From an uncultured Nitrososphaera sp. (GTDB taxonomy: Archaea; Thermoproteota; Nitrososphaeria; Nitrososphaerales; Nitrososphaeraceae), in the NCBI GenBank assembly GCA_946480575.1, contig CAMLKF010000015.1:1-29381 (forward strand): a DNA stretch of 29,381 nt, written 5' to 3'. Below, piece after piece: positions 1 to 6,876 of this stretch. A model generated the notes under the pieces. That model was not told where the DNA came from. It did no database searches and saw nothing but the letters and a program-made list of their open reading frames with translations. Positions within the stretch are counted from its first letter, which is position 1. Each line of letters starts with the position of its first letter. A program made the position numbers and the translations under genes.

Positions 1-148
1 TTGTTTGCAGTGCCAGTCGCGTTAACCGACGAGCCGGTGCTGGTTGTGTTGCTTGGCATTGCGCCAGTAGTCGCGTTAGAAGTCATGTCATGTTGCCACT
101 GTGTGCGTTGCTTGGTGTACTAAGAATATCATCATCATCCTCCTCCAT
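1..148 (-). pseudogene. 5' end of an Asn/Thr/Ser-rich gene, frameshifted or phase-variable
   Basis: An ATG at 148 opens a reading frame starting MEEDDDDILS and continuing with a Ser/Thr/Asn-rich stretch, but it stops after 21 codons at 83-85. A second frame opens with an ATG overlapping that stop (84-86) and runs off the window with similar composition, including N-x-T sites (NAT, NTT, NAT). The junction is a perfect 5-bp tandem duplication (GTCAT twice, 82-91). Removing one copy joins the two frames into one continuous S/T/N-rich protein. TATA-like boxes at 161-178 lie at the right distance for a leaderless start at 148. Composition suggests an exposed, possibly glycosylated surface protein, but only about 48 residues are visible and no domain is recognised. 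Two separate coupled small ORFs are the alternative reading. Confidence 0.4.
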
Positions 149-228
149 GATGTGAGCATGTAAATATACGATATAAAGTGAAAAAACTATAATGCAACCA
201 GCGAATCGATTGCATATGATGCTGTCGC

Positions 229-630
229 TTATTTCGCCTGCCTGACCAGCTTTTTGGCTGCGTCGATAACCCTCGTCACTTCGCCTGAGGGCGTCTCCTT
301 GTTCATCGTGATGTAGTAAAAGTGCTCCTCGCTTGCAATAGTCAGTATCTTGACCTTTTCATTCTCGGTAAACGTGTACTCTGTCCTGCCTATCGACTTT
401 TCAAAGTTCCTGCGGAGCTGGTTCCTCGTCGCCTCGATAAAGAACTCGTTCCTAGCCTCGTCCGGCTTGAGCAGCGGCGCTAACCCCTTGCGGAGATTTC
501 CAGCTAGTGTGCGGCCAAACCTGTTCATGATACCGGCGTAGCGGATGTGTTGCGAAATGGCAAGAATGCTGTTGCACCTTTCCTTGTATTTTGCAGCGTT
601 GGGGTCAGCCTGCGGCCTATTGTACGACAT
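229..630 (-). CDS. Small conserved-type hypothetical protein
   Basis: This 133-residue soluble protein has no signal peptide or membrane segment. It has a basic, helical N-terminal two thirds (about residues 10-85), then a beta-like segment (KVKILTIASEEHFYYITM) and a C-terminal amphipathic helix ending KKLVRQAK. I do not recognise the family with certainty. The strand-plus-helix ending resembles small thaumarchaeal proteins of unknown function, and loosely resembles the decayed gene at 21852-22125. It lies 48 bp downstream of the MFS gene on the same strand, but that gap holds a TATA-like box (about 652-660) about 25 bp before the ATG, so a separate, near-leaderless transcript is likely. Confidence 0.65.
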   Translation of the reverse strand: MSYNRPQADPNAAKYKERCNSILAISQHIRYAGIMNRFGRTLAGNLRKGLAPLLKPDEARNEFFIEATRNQLRRNFEKSIGRTEYTFTENEKVKILTIASEEHFYYITMNKETPSGEVTRVIDAAKKLVRQAK

Positions 631-678
631 CGGGTGATATTTGCAACCGGGTAATATATGAACTACTTTTTTTGCAAA

Positions 679-2199
679 TCAGGTAAGGTTGGGTATCGCC
701 ATCTTTTTCAGCCGGCTCTTCAGGTATATCGCCATCGAAATAGACGCAACAGACAGTAATATTGCTGTCAGGAATATGAGCTGGTAAGCTTGCATCGATG
801 GAAACGCCACAGAATTGCCTTCTATCAGCAGCGTTTGCTGGTACATCTGCATATATACGCCGGCAAGGGCCGGGCCTATCGAGCACCCAACAATGCGCAG
901 AAGCGTATTCATCCCAAGCGACATGCCTGTGAACTGGATGGGCGTCGCAAGCAAGGTTACGTTCAGCGCTCCGACGTTTGTGAGGGACAGCCCTGTCGAG
1001 AGCACTGCAAGGTTTGCAGCCACAGCCACCCAGTCGCTGTGAAACGCAAGCAGGCCGAGGAACCCTGCCGTAGTGATCGCGGTGCCAATGATTATCGGTC
1101 TGAGCGAGCCCAGCCTTTCCACAATGAGCCCTGATGTGGGGCCGAATACCAAAAGCACTATGGCAAACGGCAGCTGCACATAGCCGGCCGCAGCTGCGTC
1201 GCCCCCAAAGCCAAGCGGCTCAGGGTTTCGCACGAGCACCGGTATCGTCTGGAACACCATGAACATCGAGAACCCGACTATCATGATTATCAGGTTGGCC
1301 GGCAGTATCGCCTTGTGCGTTATCAACTTAAAGTCAACTAGCGGTGCCTTAGCCTTTTTTTCAATCGAGATGAATAGCGCAAGAGCAACAACTCCTAATG
1401 CAACAAATATTGCTATCTGTCCAGTCGACATGAAGGTGGCGCTGCCGCTAGTAGTACCGGTTTCAAGCAATGTCAGCGTTATTAGGAACGATGTGACAAG
1501 GGTTGCAAGCGCAACCGCACCCTTGATGTCCACATCCTTTGGGACATCGGCAGCGTCGGCAGCAGGCACGTTCTCAGCCGGCTGCTTCCAAGGTTCCCTC
1601 TTGCGCTCGTAGTTGAAGCGCCAGATGATGACAAAGAGTGCGATGGCAATTGGTATCGTGGTAAGGAAGGTGGCGTGCCAGCCATAGTTGGCGATTATTA
1701 TGCCGCCGGCCAAAAAGCCGATCACCGCGCCGGATGCAAACATCGACGATATCACGCCCTGCCCTATAGAGATCTTTTCCCGCGGGAACTGGTCGCGTAT
1801 TATGCCAAACGCAATAACGAACATGGCTAGCCCGATGCCCTGAATTGCCCTTGCAAAGAACAGCATGTAGATAGTTGTCGAGAACCCGGCAATGGCGATG
1901 CCTACTGTATAGATCGCCAGTATGATGAGCAGCACTCGCTTTTTCCCATATATGTCTGACAGCTTGCCGGCTATCGGGGTCATGACAGCGCCGGGGATCA
2001 GGTAAGCAGTCAATATCCACGACGACATGCTATATGATACGTTGAACTCTCGGATGAGGTCGGGTATCGCCGGTATCAGCATCGTCTCGGCGTACATGAC
2101 CATGGTAGCAATGCTGCTAAGGACGGCAAGCACCTTCCAGGCAGAAGCGGGAACCTTTACCGGGCTTGCTCCTTTGTCCTTGTTTTCAAATGTCCTCAA
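679..2199 (-). CDS. MFS transporter, DHA2-like drug/metabolite exporter
   Basis: This 506-residue integral membrane protein has about 14 hydrophobic helices, the length and count typical of the DHA2 branch of the major facilitator superfamily. MFS motif A is visible after helix 2 (GKLSDIYGKKR, about residues 78-88). Motif C, the antiporter signature, is in helix 5 (GAVIGFLAGG followed by a GWHATF ending). Such proteins usually export drugs or metabolites against protons; the substrate cannot be read from the sequence. A hydrophilic loop rich in Glu, Pro and Ala separates helices 6 and 7. The start is a TTG preceded by an AGGA stretch; there is no nearby in-frame ATG. It follows the Lrp gene by 55 bp, and an AT-rich element (2236-2243) there could be its own promoter. 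Export of an amino acid is possible from context only. Confidence 0.85.
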   Translation of the reverse strand: MRTFENKDKGASPVKVPASAWKVLAVLSSIATMVMYAETMLIPAIPDLIREFNVSYSMSSWILTAYLIPGAVMTPIAGKLSDIYGKKRVLLIILAIYTVGIAIAGFSTTIYMLFFARAIQGIGLAMFVIAFGIIRDQFPREKISIGQGVISSMFASGAVIGFLAGGIIIANYGWHATFLTTIPIAIALFVIIWRFNYERKREPWKQPAENVPAADAADVPKDVDIKGAVALATLVTSFLITLTLLETGTTSGSATFMSTGQIAIFVALGVVALALFISIEKKAKAPLVDFKLITHKAILPANLIIMIVGFSMFMVFQTIPVLVRNPEPLGFGGDAAAAGYVQLPFAIVLLVFGPTSGLIVERLGSLRPIIIGTAITTAGFLGLLAFHSDWVAVAANLAVLSTGLSLTNVGALNVTLLATPIQFTGMSLGMNTLLRIVGCSIGPALAGVYMQMYQQTLLIEGNSVAFPSMQAYQLIFLTAILLSVASISMAIYLKSRLKKMAIPNLT

Positions 2200-2254
2200 A
2201 CTTTTTTCCTATCCGGAGACTGTGGCACATAACCTAATTAAAAGGTCACAGAGG

Positions 2255-2680
2255 CTAACGTATTGTCTTCAATATGATAACAGTGTTAGTGTCTGACACA
2301 CCTTCTATCTTGCGTATGTCGTCTATGCACTTGTTTATTTCCGCTATCGCCGGCGCCGCGATTATTGCTGCAATGTCGTACTGGCCAGTTATCTCGTAGA
2401 CCACCTCTACGCCGCCCAGCTTCATGAGCCTACCAGACACTGCCGACGTGTCTGCAGTTGAAGCCACGGAAATGAGCGTTATCGCACTCGTCTTGTCGCT
2501 TGCGCCAAGCTCGAGCGTAAAACGCTTGATCATGCTGCTGTCGACAAGGTTCTTTACCCTCCGCCTGATGGCTGACTCTGACAGCCCTATCTCGTTGGCT
2601 ACTTCTACAAATGCTTTTCTGGAATCTGCCTGTAAAATGCGGATTATCTTTTCGTCTGTCTCGTCAATGTTAACCGACAT
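2255..2680 (-). CDS. Lrp/AsnC-family transcriptional regulator, probable lysine/arginine regulator
   Basis: This 141-residue protein has the normal Lrp length. Residues 1-60 form the AsnC-type winged helix-turn-helix (ILQADSRKAF followed by the recognition helix region SESAIRRRVKNLV). Residues about 65-141 form the RAM/ACT-like effector domain, ending in the usual strand (TNTVIILKTIR). Lrp proteins bind DNA as dimers or higher oligomers, often along one helix face, and sense amino acids. In Sulfolobus the Lrp-like LysM controls the LysW-pathway genes. Here the gene is the last of the lysY-lysZ-lysJ operon, with its start codon overlapping the 3' end of lysJ by 11 bp. It is therefore the prime candidate to bind the GGTCA-N4-TGACC sites at 5791-5836 and 8150-8204, and it would be autoregulated through the first of these. 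Confidence 0.9.
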   Translation of the reverse strand: MSVNIDETDEKIIRILQADSRKAFVEVANEIGLSESAIRRRVKNLVDSSMIKRFTLELGASDKTSAITLISVASTADTSAVSGRLMKLGGVEVVYEITGQYDIAAIIAAPAIAEINKCIDDIRKIEGVSDTNTVIILKTIR

Positions 2681-3854
2681 TCCTTCTCTTTTCCTCGATA
2701 GTAAGTACAGCGTCCATTATATCAACTGCGCGGGAAACCGTCGTTTCATCCGTTACTAATGGCGGAAGCAGCCGTATGATGTTCCTTCCTGAGTACAGCA
2801 TAAGCAATCCATTGCGAATTCCGTCAAAGAGCACATCCTTGACCTCAAAGCGCAGCTCCACTGCCAGCATCATGCCAAGACCTCTGACCTCGCGGATTAT
2901 CTTGTGCCTCTCCTTCAGTCCCATAAGGCCCTCCCTGAAATGCCTGCCCACCTTGGCAGCATTTTCGACCAGCTTGTCGTCAGTCAGTGCTTCCAGCGTG
3001 GCTGTGCCTGCCGCGCAGGCTATGGGGCTCCCGCCAAACGTAGACGAGTGCTCTCCCAATTTCATCGCGTCCATCACTTCCGGCTTTGCAAGCACAAGCC
3101 CCATCGGTATGCCACCTGCAATTCCTTTTGCAAGGCACATGATGTCAGGCGTGGTATTCCAGTTCTGCCCTGCCCACATCTTGCCGGTCCTGCCAAGACC
3201 TGACTGTATCTCGTCAAATACGAGCACGAGGTTGCGCCTATCACAGATCTCCCGTATCCTTGGCAGCAGGTCGTCAGGCGGGACGATTATGCCGGTCTCG
3301 CCCTGTATCGGCTCCACTATCACAGCACCTGTCGTGTCGTCAATTGCCCCTTCCAGCTTGTCCGGATCGCTGTAGGGGACAAACTTGACCCCCTCCAGAA
3401 GCGGCATGAATGACTTGCGGTACTTTTCATTGTAAGTGACAGAAAGTGCGCCAAAGGTCTTGCCGTGGTACGCGCCGTTCATTGCAATAATGCCGGGTTT
3501 GCCAGTGTTGTACTTGCGGGCAAACTTGAGCGCGCCTTCGACCGACTCGGCTCCGCTGTTTGTAAAGAACATCTTGATCAATCCCGGCGGCGCTATCGTC
3601 GACATTTTTTCCATGAATTGCAATCGCGCGTCGTTGTAGACAGACATATGTGCCGTAATGAGCGTCTCCGCCTGCTTTTTGATGGCGTTCACTACTCTGT
3701 CGTTGCAGTGGCCGACCAAAGCAACGCCATAGCCTCCCATGCAGTCGATGTATTCCTTGCCGCTCTTGTCCCACACCCGGGCGCCCTTGCCCCTTGCAAG
3801 GTTTACAGGAAACCTCTGGTAGAGGGTTGCCAGGTGCTGGTCTTCGCCGCTCAT
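2670..3854 (-). CDS. lysJ: [LysW]-aminoadipate semialdehyde / acetylornithine-type aminotransferase (LysJ/ArgD)
   Basis: This 394-residue class III PLP aminotransferase transfers an amino group from glutamate to LysW-bound aminoadipate semialdehyde. In archaea with one gene set it also acts on the glutamate semialdehyde of the arginine branch. Seen in sequence: the cofactor-ring contact DEIQSGLGRTG near residues 215-225 and the Schiff-base lysine in CLAKGIAGGIPMG about 25 residues later, the ArgD/LysJ pattern. The N-terminal GKEYIDCMGGYGVALVGH is also typical. The ATG overlaps the lysZ stop by 4 bp (ATGA), and the regulator gene begins inside its 3' end, so all four genes are translationally coupled. 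Length and motifs are complete. Confidence 0.92.
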   Translation of the reverse strand: MSGEDQHLATLYQRFPVNLARGKGARVWDKSGKEYIDCMGGYGVALVGHCNDRVVNAIKKQAETLITAHMSVYNDARLQFMEKMSTIAPPGLIKMFFTNSGAESVEGALKFARKYNTGKPGIIAMNGAYHGKTFGALSVTYNEKYRKSFMPLLEGVKFVPYSDPDKLEGAIDDTTGAVIVEPIQGETGIIVPPDDLLPRIREICDRRNLVLVFDEIQSGLGRTGKMWAGQNWNTTPDIMCLAKGIAGGIPMGLVLAKPEVMDAMKLGEHSSTFGGSPIACAAGTATLEALTDDKLVENAAKVGRHFREGLMGLKERHKIIREVRGLGMMLAVELRFEVKDVLFDGIRNGLLMLYSGRNIIRLLPPLVTDETTVSRAVDIMDAVLTIEEKRRNVG

Positions 3855-4654
3855 TTCGGGGTTATCACCGTGCAGTTGCTGTGTGCTATTGCAGACGAAA
3901 TCGGGTTGTCAATCTGCCCTGAGGCAATTATCGCTTCCTTGACGCCCATCTCGAGCGCTTCCGTACATGCAAGGATCTTCTTTTCCATGCCAAAGCCGAT
4001 CTTGGGCAATGCCGCCTTGGCCTGGTCAAGCGTCATGCTCGTGACGAGCTTTTCGTTGAGCATCAGGCCGTTGACGTTTGTAATGAATATTACCTTGTCG
4101 GCCTTGACGCCGCCAGCCACGTATGCCGCTGCCCTGTCACCGTCCACGTTGAGAAAGTCATATTCTTCGCTCAGCGCGATTGGCGAGACCACCGGCACGT
4201 AGCCGTTGCTGACAAGGTTGTGCACTAATGACGGATCAACAGCGTTTATCTTGCCAGTGTAGCCTCCATCTATCATCATCTTCCTGCCCTTCTCATTTAT
4301 TATTAAGAGCTTTTTCTTGCGCTCTGCCTTCAGTATGCCGCCGTCTATTCCTGCGACGCCCACTGCCCTGATGCCCTGCCGCAATAGCATGCCCACTATG
4401 ACCTTGTTTATCTTGCCAGACATGACCATAGTGTAAATGTCTGCAGTTTCCTTGTCAGTATATCGGCTGCGCACGCCGCCGGGCGACACAATGAATTTCT
4501 GCTCCTTGCCCAGCTTTGTAGCAGTAGAAGTCACTTCTTTGCCCCCGCCATGCACAAAGACAAGCTTTTCTTTGCCTGAAATGGCCTTGATGTCTGCGAG
4601 CGTCGTCGGGTGCAGCCCGTCGACTACGCTTCCGCCTATCTTGATGACTATCAT
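3851..4654 (-). CDS. lysZ: [LysW]-aminoadipate/glutamate kinase
   Basis: This 267-residue amino-acid kinase belongs to the ArgB/LysZ family. It phosphorylates the side-chain carboxylate of aminoadipate (lysine) or glutamate (arginine) while the amino group is blocked by LysW. Visible motifs are the N-terminal IKIGGSVV phosphate loop, the VHGGGKEV second glycine loop near residue 35, the VDGDRAAAYVA segment and a C-terminal GFGMEKKI containing the ATP-site lysine. As in other LysZ proteins no N-terminal feedback extension is present. It overlaps lysY upstream and lysJ downstream by 4 bp each. Presence of a single kinase in the window suggests, but does not prove, dual use for lysine and arginine. 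Confidence 0.92.
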   Translation of the reverse strand: MIVIKIGGSVVDGLHPTTLADIKAISGKEKLVFVHGGGKEVTSTATKLGKEQKFIVSPGGVRSRYTDKETADIYTMVMSGKINKVIVGMLLRQGIRAVGVAGIDGGILKAERKKKLLIINEKGRKMMIDGGYTGKINAVDPSLVHNLVSNGYVPVVSPIALSEEYDFLNVDGDRAAAYVAGGVKADKVIFITNVNGLMLNEKLVTSMTLDQAKAALPKIGFGMEKKILACTEALEMGVKEAIIASGQIDNPISSAIAHSNCTVITPK

Positions 4655-5703
4655 ACTGGCGTCAGCGGCGTGTATTTCAGCCCTTCAGTTTCTTCGAGCC
4701 CGAACATGACGTTCATGTTCTGTATAGCAGAGCCGGCGGCGCCCTTCATCAGATTGTCCGATGCTGAAAGCGCTACTATCCTCTGGTTGTACTCGTCTAT
4801 ATCAAAGCCGACATCGCAAAAGTTCGAGCCTACCACGAACTTGGGGTCAGGGAATTTATACAAACCTTTCTTGTCGCGAATAAGTCTGACGAACGGCTCA
4901 CCGTTGTACGCGTTGCGGTACATCTTCCACAGCTCAAGCTCTTCCACCGGGCGCTTGAGGAATGTGTGGTTAGTCGTCAGGATGCCTCTCACGATGTTGA
5001 CTGCGTGAGGGCTCATGCTTACCTTGATCTGCTTTTTTGCAACCATCGACAGCTCCTGCTCGATTTCTCCGGTGTGCCTGTGCTTTGCGGGCTTGTACGG
5101 CCGCACTACACCGTAGCGCATCGCGTGGTGCGTGCCGGCATTGGCCTTCTGGCCGGCCCCTGACGACCCTATCTTGCTGTCAACTACCACGTGGTCAGTG
5201 TCAATCAGGTTGTTTTCAATCAGCGGCTTGAGCGCTAGCAATGACGTTACTGCCATGCAGCCGGGGCATGATACCAGCTGGGCCTTCTTGATTTCTTCGC
5301 GGTGGAGCTCTGGCACGCCGTATACGGACTTACTCAGCATCTCAGGGAACGGGTGCTCCCATCCGTACCACCTGACATAGTCTTTTGGGTTCTTGAGTCT
5401 AAAGTCGGCCGACAGATCGATTATCTTCATTCCCCTGTCGTACAGGTCCTTGACTATCTTGTTTGCCTTGCCGTGCGGCACCGATGTGAACACAAGGTCG
5501 CAGTTGTTTGCCATTTTTTCCATGTCCATTGGCGAGAAGGTGAGGTCAATGAAGCCTTTCAGGTTTGGATGGATGCGGTGGACATACTCGCCGGCCTTTT
5601 GCCTCGAAGTTACCATGCTCACCTCTACCTTTGGGTGTGTGACCAGCAGCCGCAAGAGCTCTCCTCCCACATATCCAGAAGCGCCAACTACTCCAACTTT
5701 CAT
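4651..5703 (-). CDS. lysY: [LysW]-aminoadipate/glutamate phosphate reductase (LysY/ArgC)
   Basis: This 350-residue NADP-dependent semialdehyde dehydrogenase belongs to the ArgC/LysY family. It reduces the acyl phosphate made by LysZ to the semialdehyde. The N-terminal GASGYVGGELLR is the Rossmann dinucleotide loop. The catalytic cysteine is in VSCPGCMA near residue 150, the family's PGC motif, followed by the substrate-binding region GSSGAGQKA and HRHTGEIEQEL. Length is normal. It is the first gene of the lysY-lysZ-lysJ-Lrp operon. The 133-bp gap to lysX contains a TATA-like element and the operator array at 5777-5836, so this operon has its own regulated promoter with a leader of roughly 50 nt. 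Confidence 0.93.
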   Translation of the reverse strand: MKVGVVGASGYVGGELLRLLVTHPKVEVSMVTSRQKAGEYVHRIHPNLKGFIDLTFSPMDMEKMANNCDLVFTSVPHGKANKIVKDLYDRGMKIIDLSADFRLKNPKDYVRWYGWEHPFPEMLSKSVYGVPELHREEIKKAQLVSCPGCMAVTSLLALKPLIENNLIDTDHVVVDSKIGSSGAGQKANAGTHHAMRYGVVRPYKPAKHRHTGEIEQELSMVAKKQIKVSMSPHAVNIVRGILTTNHTFLKRPVEELELWKMYRNAYNGEPFVRLIRDKKGLYKFPDPKFVVGSNFCDVGFDIDEYNQRIVALSASDNLMKGAAGSAIQNMNVMFGLEETEGLKYTPLTPV

Positions 5704-5776
5704 CTAGCAATTCTTCTCCCTATTTTTTGCAACAAAATTATGCATTTCTTTATAGAAGTTTTGCCTCAAAAATCCT

Positions 5777-5836
5777 CATTTATATTTTTTGGTCAGATAT
5801 GACCTAATACAGGTCAACAGTGACCAGAACTGGTCA
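5777..5836 (-). promoter_or_regulatory. lysY operon promoter with tandem GGTCA operators
   Basis: On the minus strand an AT-rich TATA element (5777-5787, AAATATAAATG) is preceded by an A-rich BRE-like stretch and then by repeated inverted pairs. Site 1 is TTTGGTCA-N4-TGACCTAA (5788-5807), site 2 is GGTCA-N4-TGACC (5812-5825) and a third half-site GGTCA is at 5832-5836. The left halves start at 5791, 5812 and 5832, so they are 21 and 20 bp apart, two helical turns. The array lies immediately upstream of BRE/TATA, a position compatible with activation or with blocking TBP/TFB. Its first 36 bp match the argG promoter at 32 positions. Confidence 0.8.
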
Positions 5837-6697
5837 TCACTTCTTGGCGATCCTGACTGCGTATTCTATCATTGCGGCAGGTATGTCGGCTTTTGAAACG
5901 CTGGCCGCGCCGTGGAACTCGACGGTGTTGTTCACTTCATGCACGATAAGCCCGCGCTTTTTGTCCTCCATCATGTCAACGCCCAAGATGCCGCCGCCCA
6001 CAGCCTTCGCAGCTTTTAGCGCCAAGTCTTCAAGCTCTTTTGTTATTGGCGTAAGCTCTGCCTTGCCTCCCCGGGCAACATTTGTGCGCCACTCGTTTTG
6101 AGCAGAATACCGGTAAATAGCAGTGACCAGGTGGTCTCCCACCACGATGCACCTGATGTCCCTTGGCGGTCTGTCTATCATTTCCTGTACGTAGTAAATG
6201 CGCGCAAATGGGCTGTCGTCTTCCTCTCTCATTTCCACCACCATGCCTGCTATTTCTTCGTCCCGCAGCGGGAACACGCCTCTGCCCCACGAGCCCACTA
6301 TAGGCTTGAGAACAAGCGGAAAGCCGGTCTTGCTCATAGTTTCCATCGCGGACTCTGCGCTGAACGCAAACTGGGTCTTGGGCGTCGGGATTTTGCTCTT
6401 GGCAAGCACTAGCGATGTCAAAAGCTTGTTGCCGCAGGTCTCGCCCACACTAAACCTGTTTATCACTGGAAAGCTCAGAAATTCAAGACACGCAGTAAGG
6501 TACAGGCCGCGGTAGTGGCTCACGCTCCTCTGCATTATCACGTCGCCTAGTGCAAGGTCCTTCTTCTCGCTGTCAGTCGTTATGGTTACAGTCTTGCCGT
6601 CCACTATCTGCGCTTTTATCCCCTTTTTTTGCGCCTTTTCGTACAGCACCTTTTCTTCAAAGCGTACCTTGTCGTATATGATGCAGAGCTCTACCAT
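5837..6697 (-). CDS. lysX: [LysW]-aminoadipate/glutamate ligase (LysX, RimK-type ATP-grasp)
   Basis: This 286-residue ATP-grasp ligase has the usual LysX/RimK length. In the pathway it forms an isopeptide-type bond between the amino group of alpha-aminoadipate (or glutamate) and the gamma-carboxyl of the LysW C-terminal residue. Visible features are the central-domain PLVLKPIVGSWGRGVFPL with the ATP-site lysine near residue 127, the RDIRCIVVGDHLVTAIYR segment and the metal-binding GVDMMEDKKRGLIVHEVNNTVEFHG near the C-terminus. The start codon overlaps the lysW stop (TAATG). Only one LysX/ArgX-type ligase is in the window, so it may serve both pathways; a separate argX could lie elsewhere. Its stop codon abuts the third operator half-site of the lysY promoter. 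Confidence 0.93.
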   Translation of the reverse strand: MVELCIIYDKVRFEEKVLYEKAQKKGIKAQIVDGKTVTITTDSEKKDLALGDVIMQRSVSHYRGLYLTACLEFLSFPVINRFSVGETCGNKLLTSLVLAKSKIPTPKTQFAFSAESAMETMSKTGFPLVLKPIVGSWGRGVFPLRDEEIAGMVVEMREEDDSPFARIYYVQEMIDRPPRDIRCIVVGDHLVTAIYRYSAQNEWRTNVARGGKAELTPITKELEDLALKAAKAVGGGILGVDMMEDKKRGLIVHEVNNTVEFHGAASVSKADIPAAMIEYAVRIAKK

Positions 6698-6876
6698 TAT
6701 TGTCCCCAGTCTTCGCCTACTGTTTCAGCCGGCTTGAGCTCCACGGAATTGTTAGCCTTCGAGGCGATTTCGTAGTCGCCTCCGCAGTCTGGGCACGTCA
6801 CTATTTCGCCCACGACTGCGTCTTCCGGGACGCTGATGTCGGCTCCACATTCTTGGCATTCAACTTTTGTTCTCAT
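6697..6876 (-). CDS. lysW: Amino-group carrier protein LysW, with C-terminal Gln
   Basis: This 59-residue acidic protein is the carrier on which lysine and arginine precursors are built. A zinc ribbon is formed by C7, C10, C28 and C31 (VECQEC and TCPDCGG). The C-terminus reads ETVGEDWGQ. In characterised LysW proteins the motif is EDWGE, and the final Glu side chain is the attachment point. Here the last codon is CAA (Gln) directly before TAA, one base from GAA. The gene starts inside the argG stop (ATGA overlap), ends inside the lysX start (TAATG) and has a strong Shine-Dalgarno. Identity is clear from the zinc ribbon, ending and position; the terminal residue is the oddity. Confidence 0.93.
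   Translation of the reverse strand: MRTKVECQECGADISVPEDAVVGEIVTCPDCGGDYEIASKANNSVELKPAETVGEDWGQ

Noticed and set aside
2231..2250. GGTCA-like half-sites near the MFS promoter (AACCTAATTAAAAGGTCA)
   Set aside because: The halves face the wrong way and lack the 4-bp spacing of the lysY and argG operators, so it is not counted as a regulon member.
3465..4202. 245-codon open frame antisense to lysJ and lysZ
   Set aside because: It lies wholly over two well-supported genes on the other strand, with no start signals and no recognisable motifs; a shadow of GC-rich codon use.
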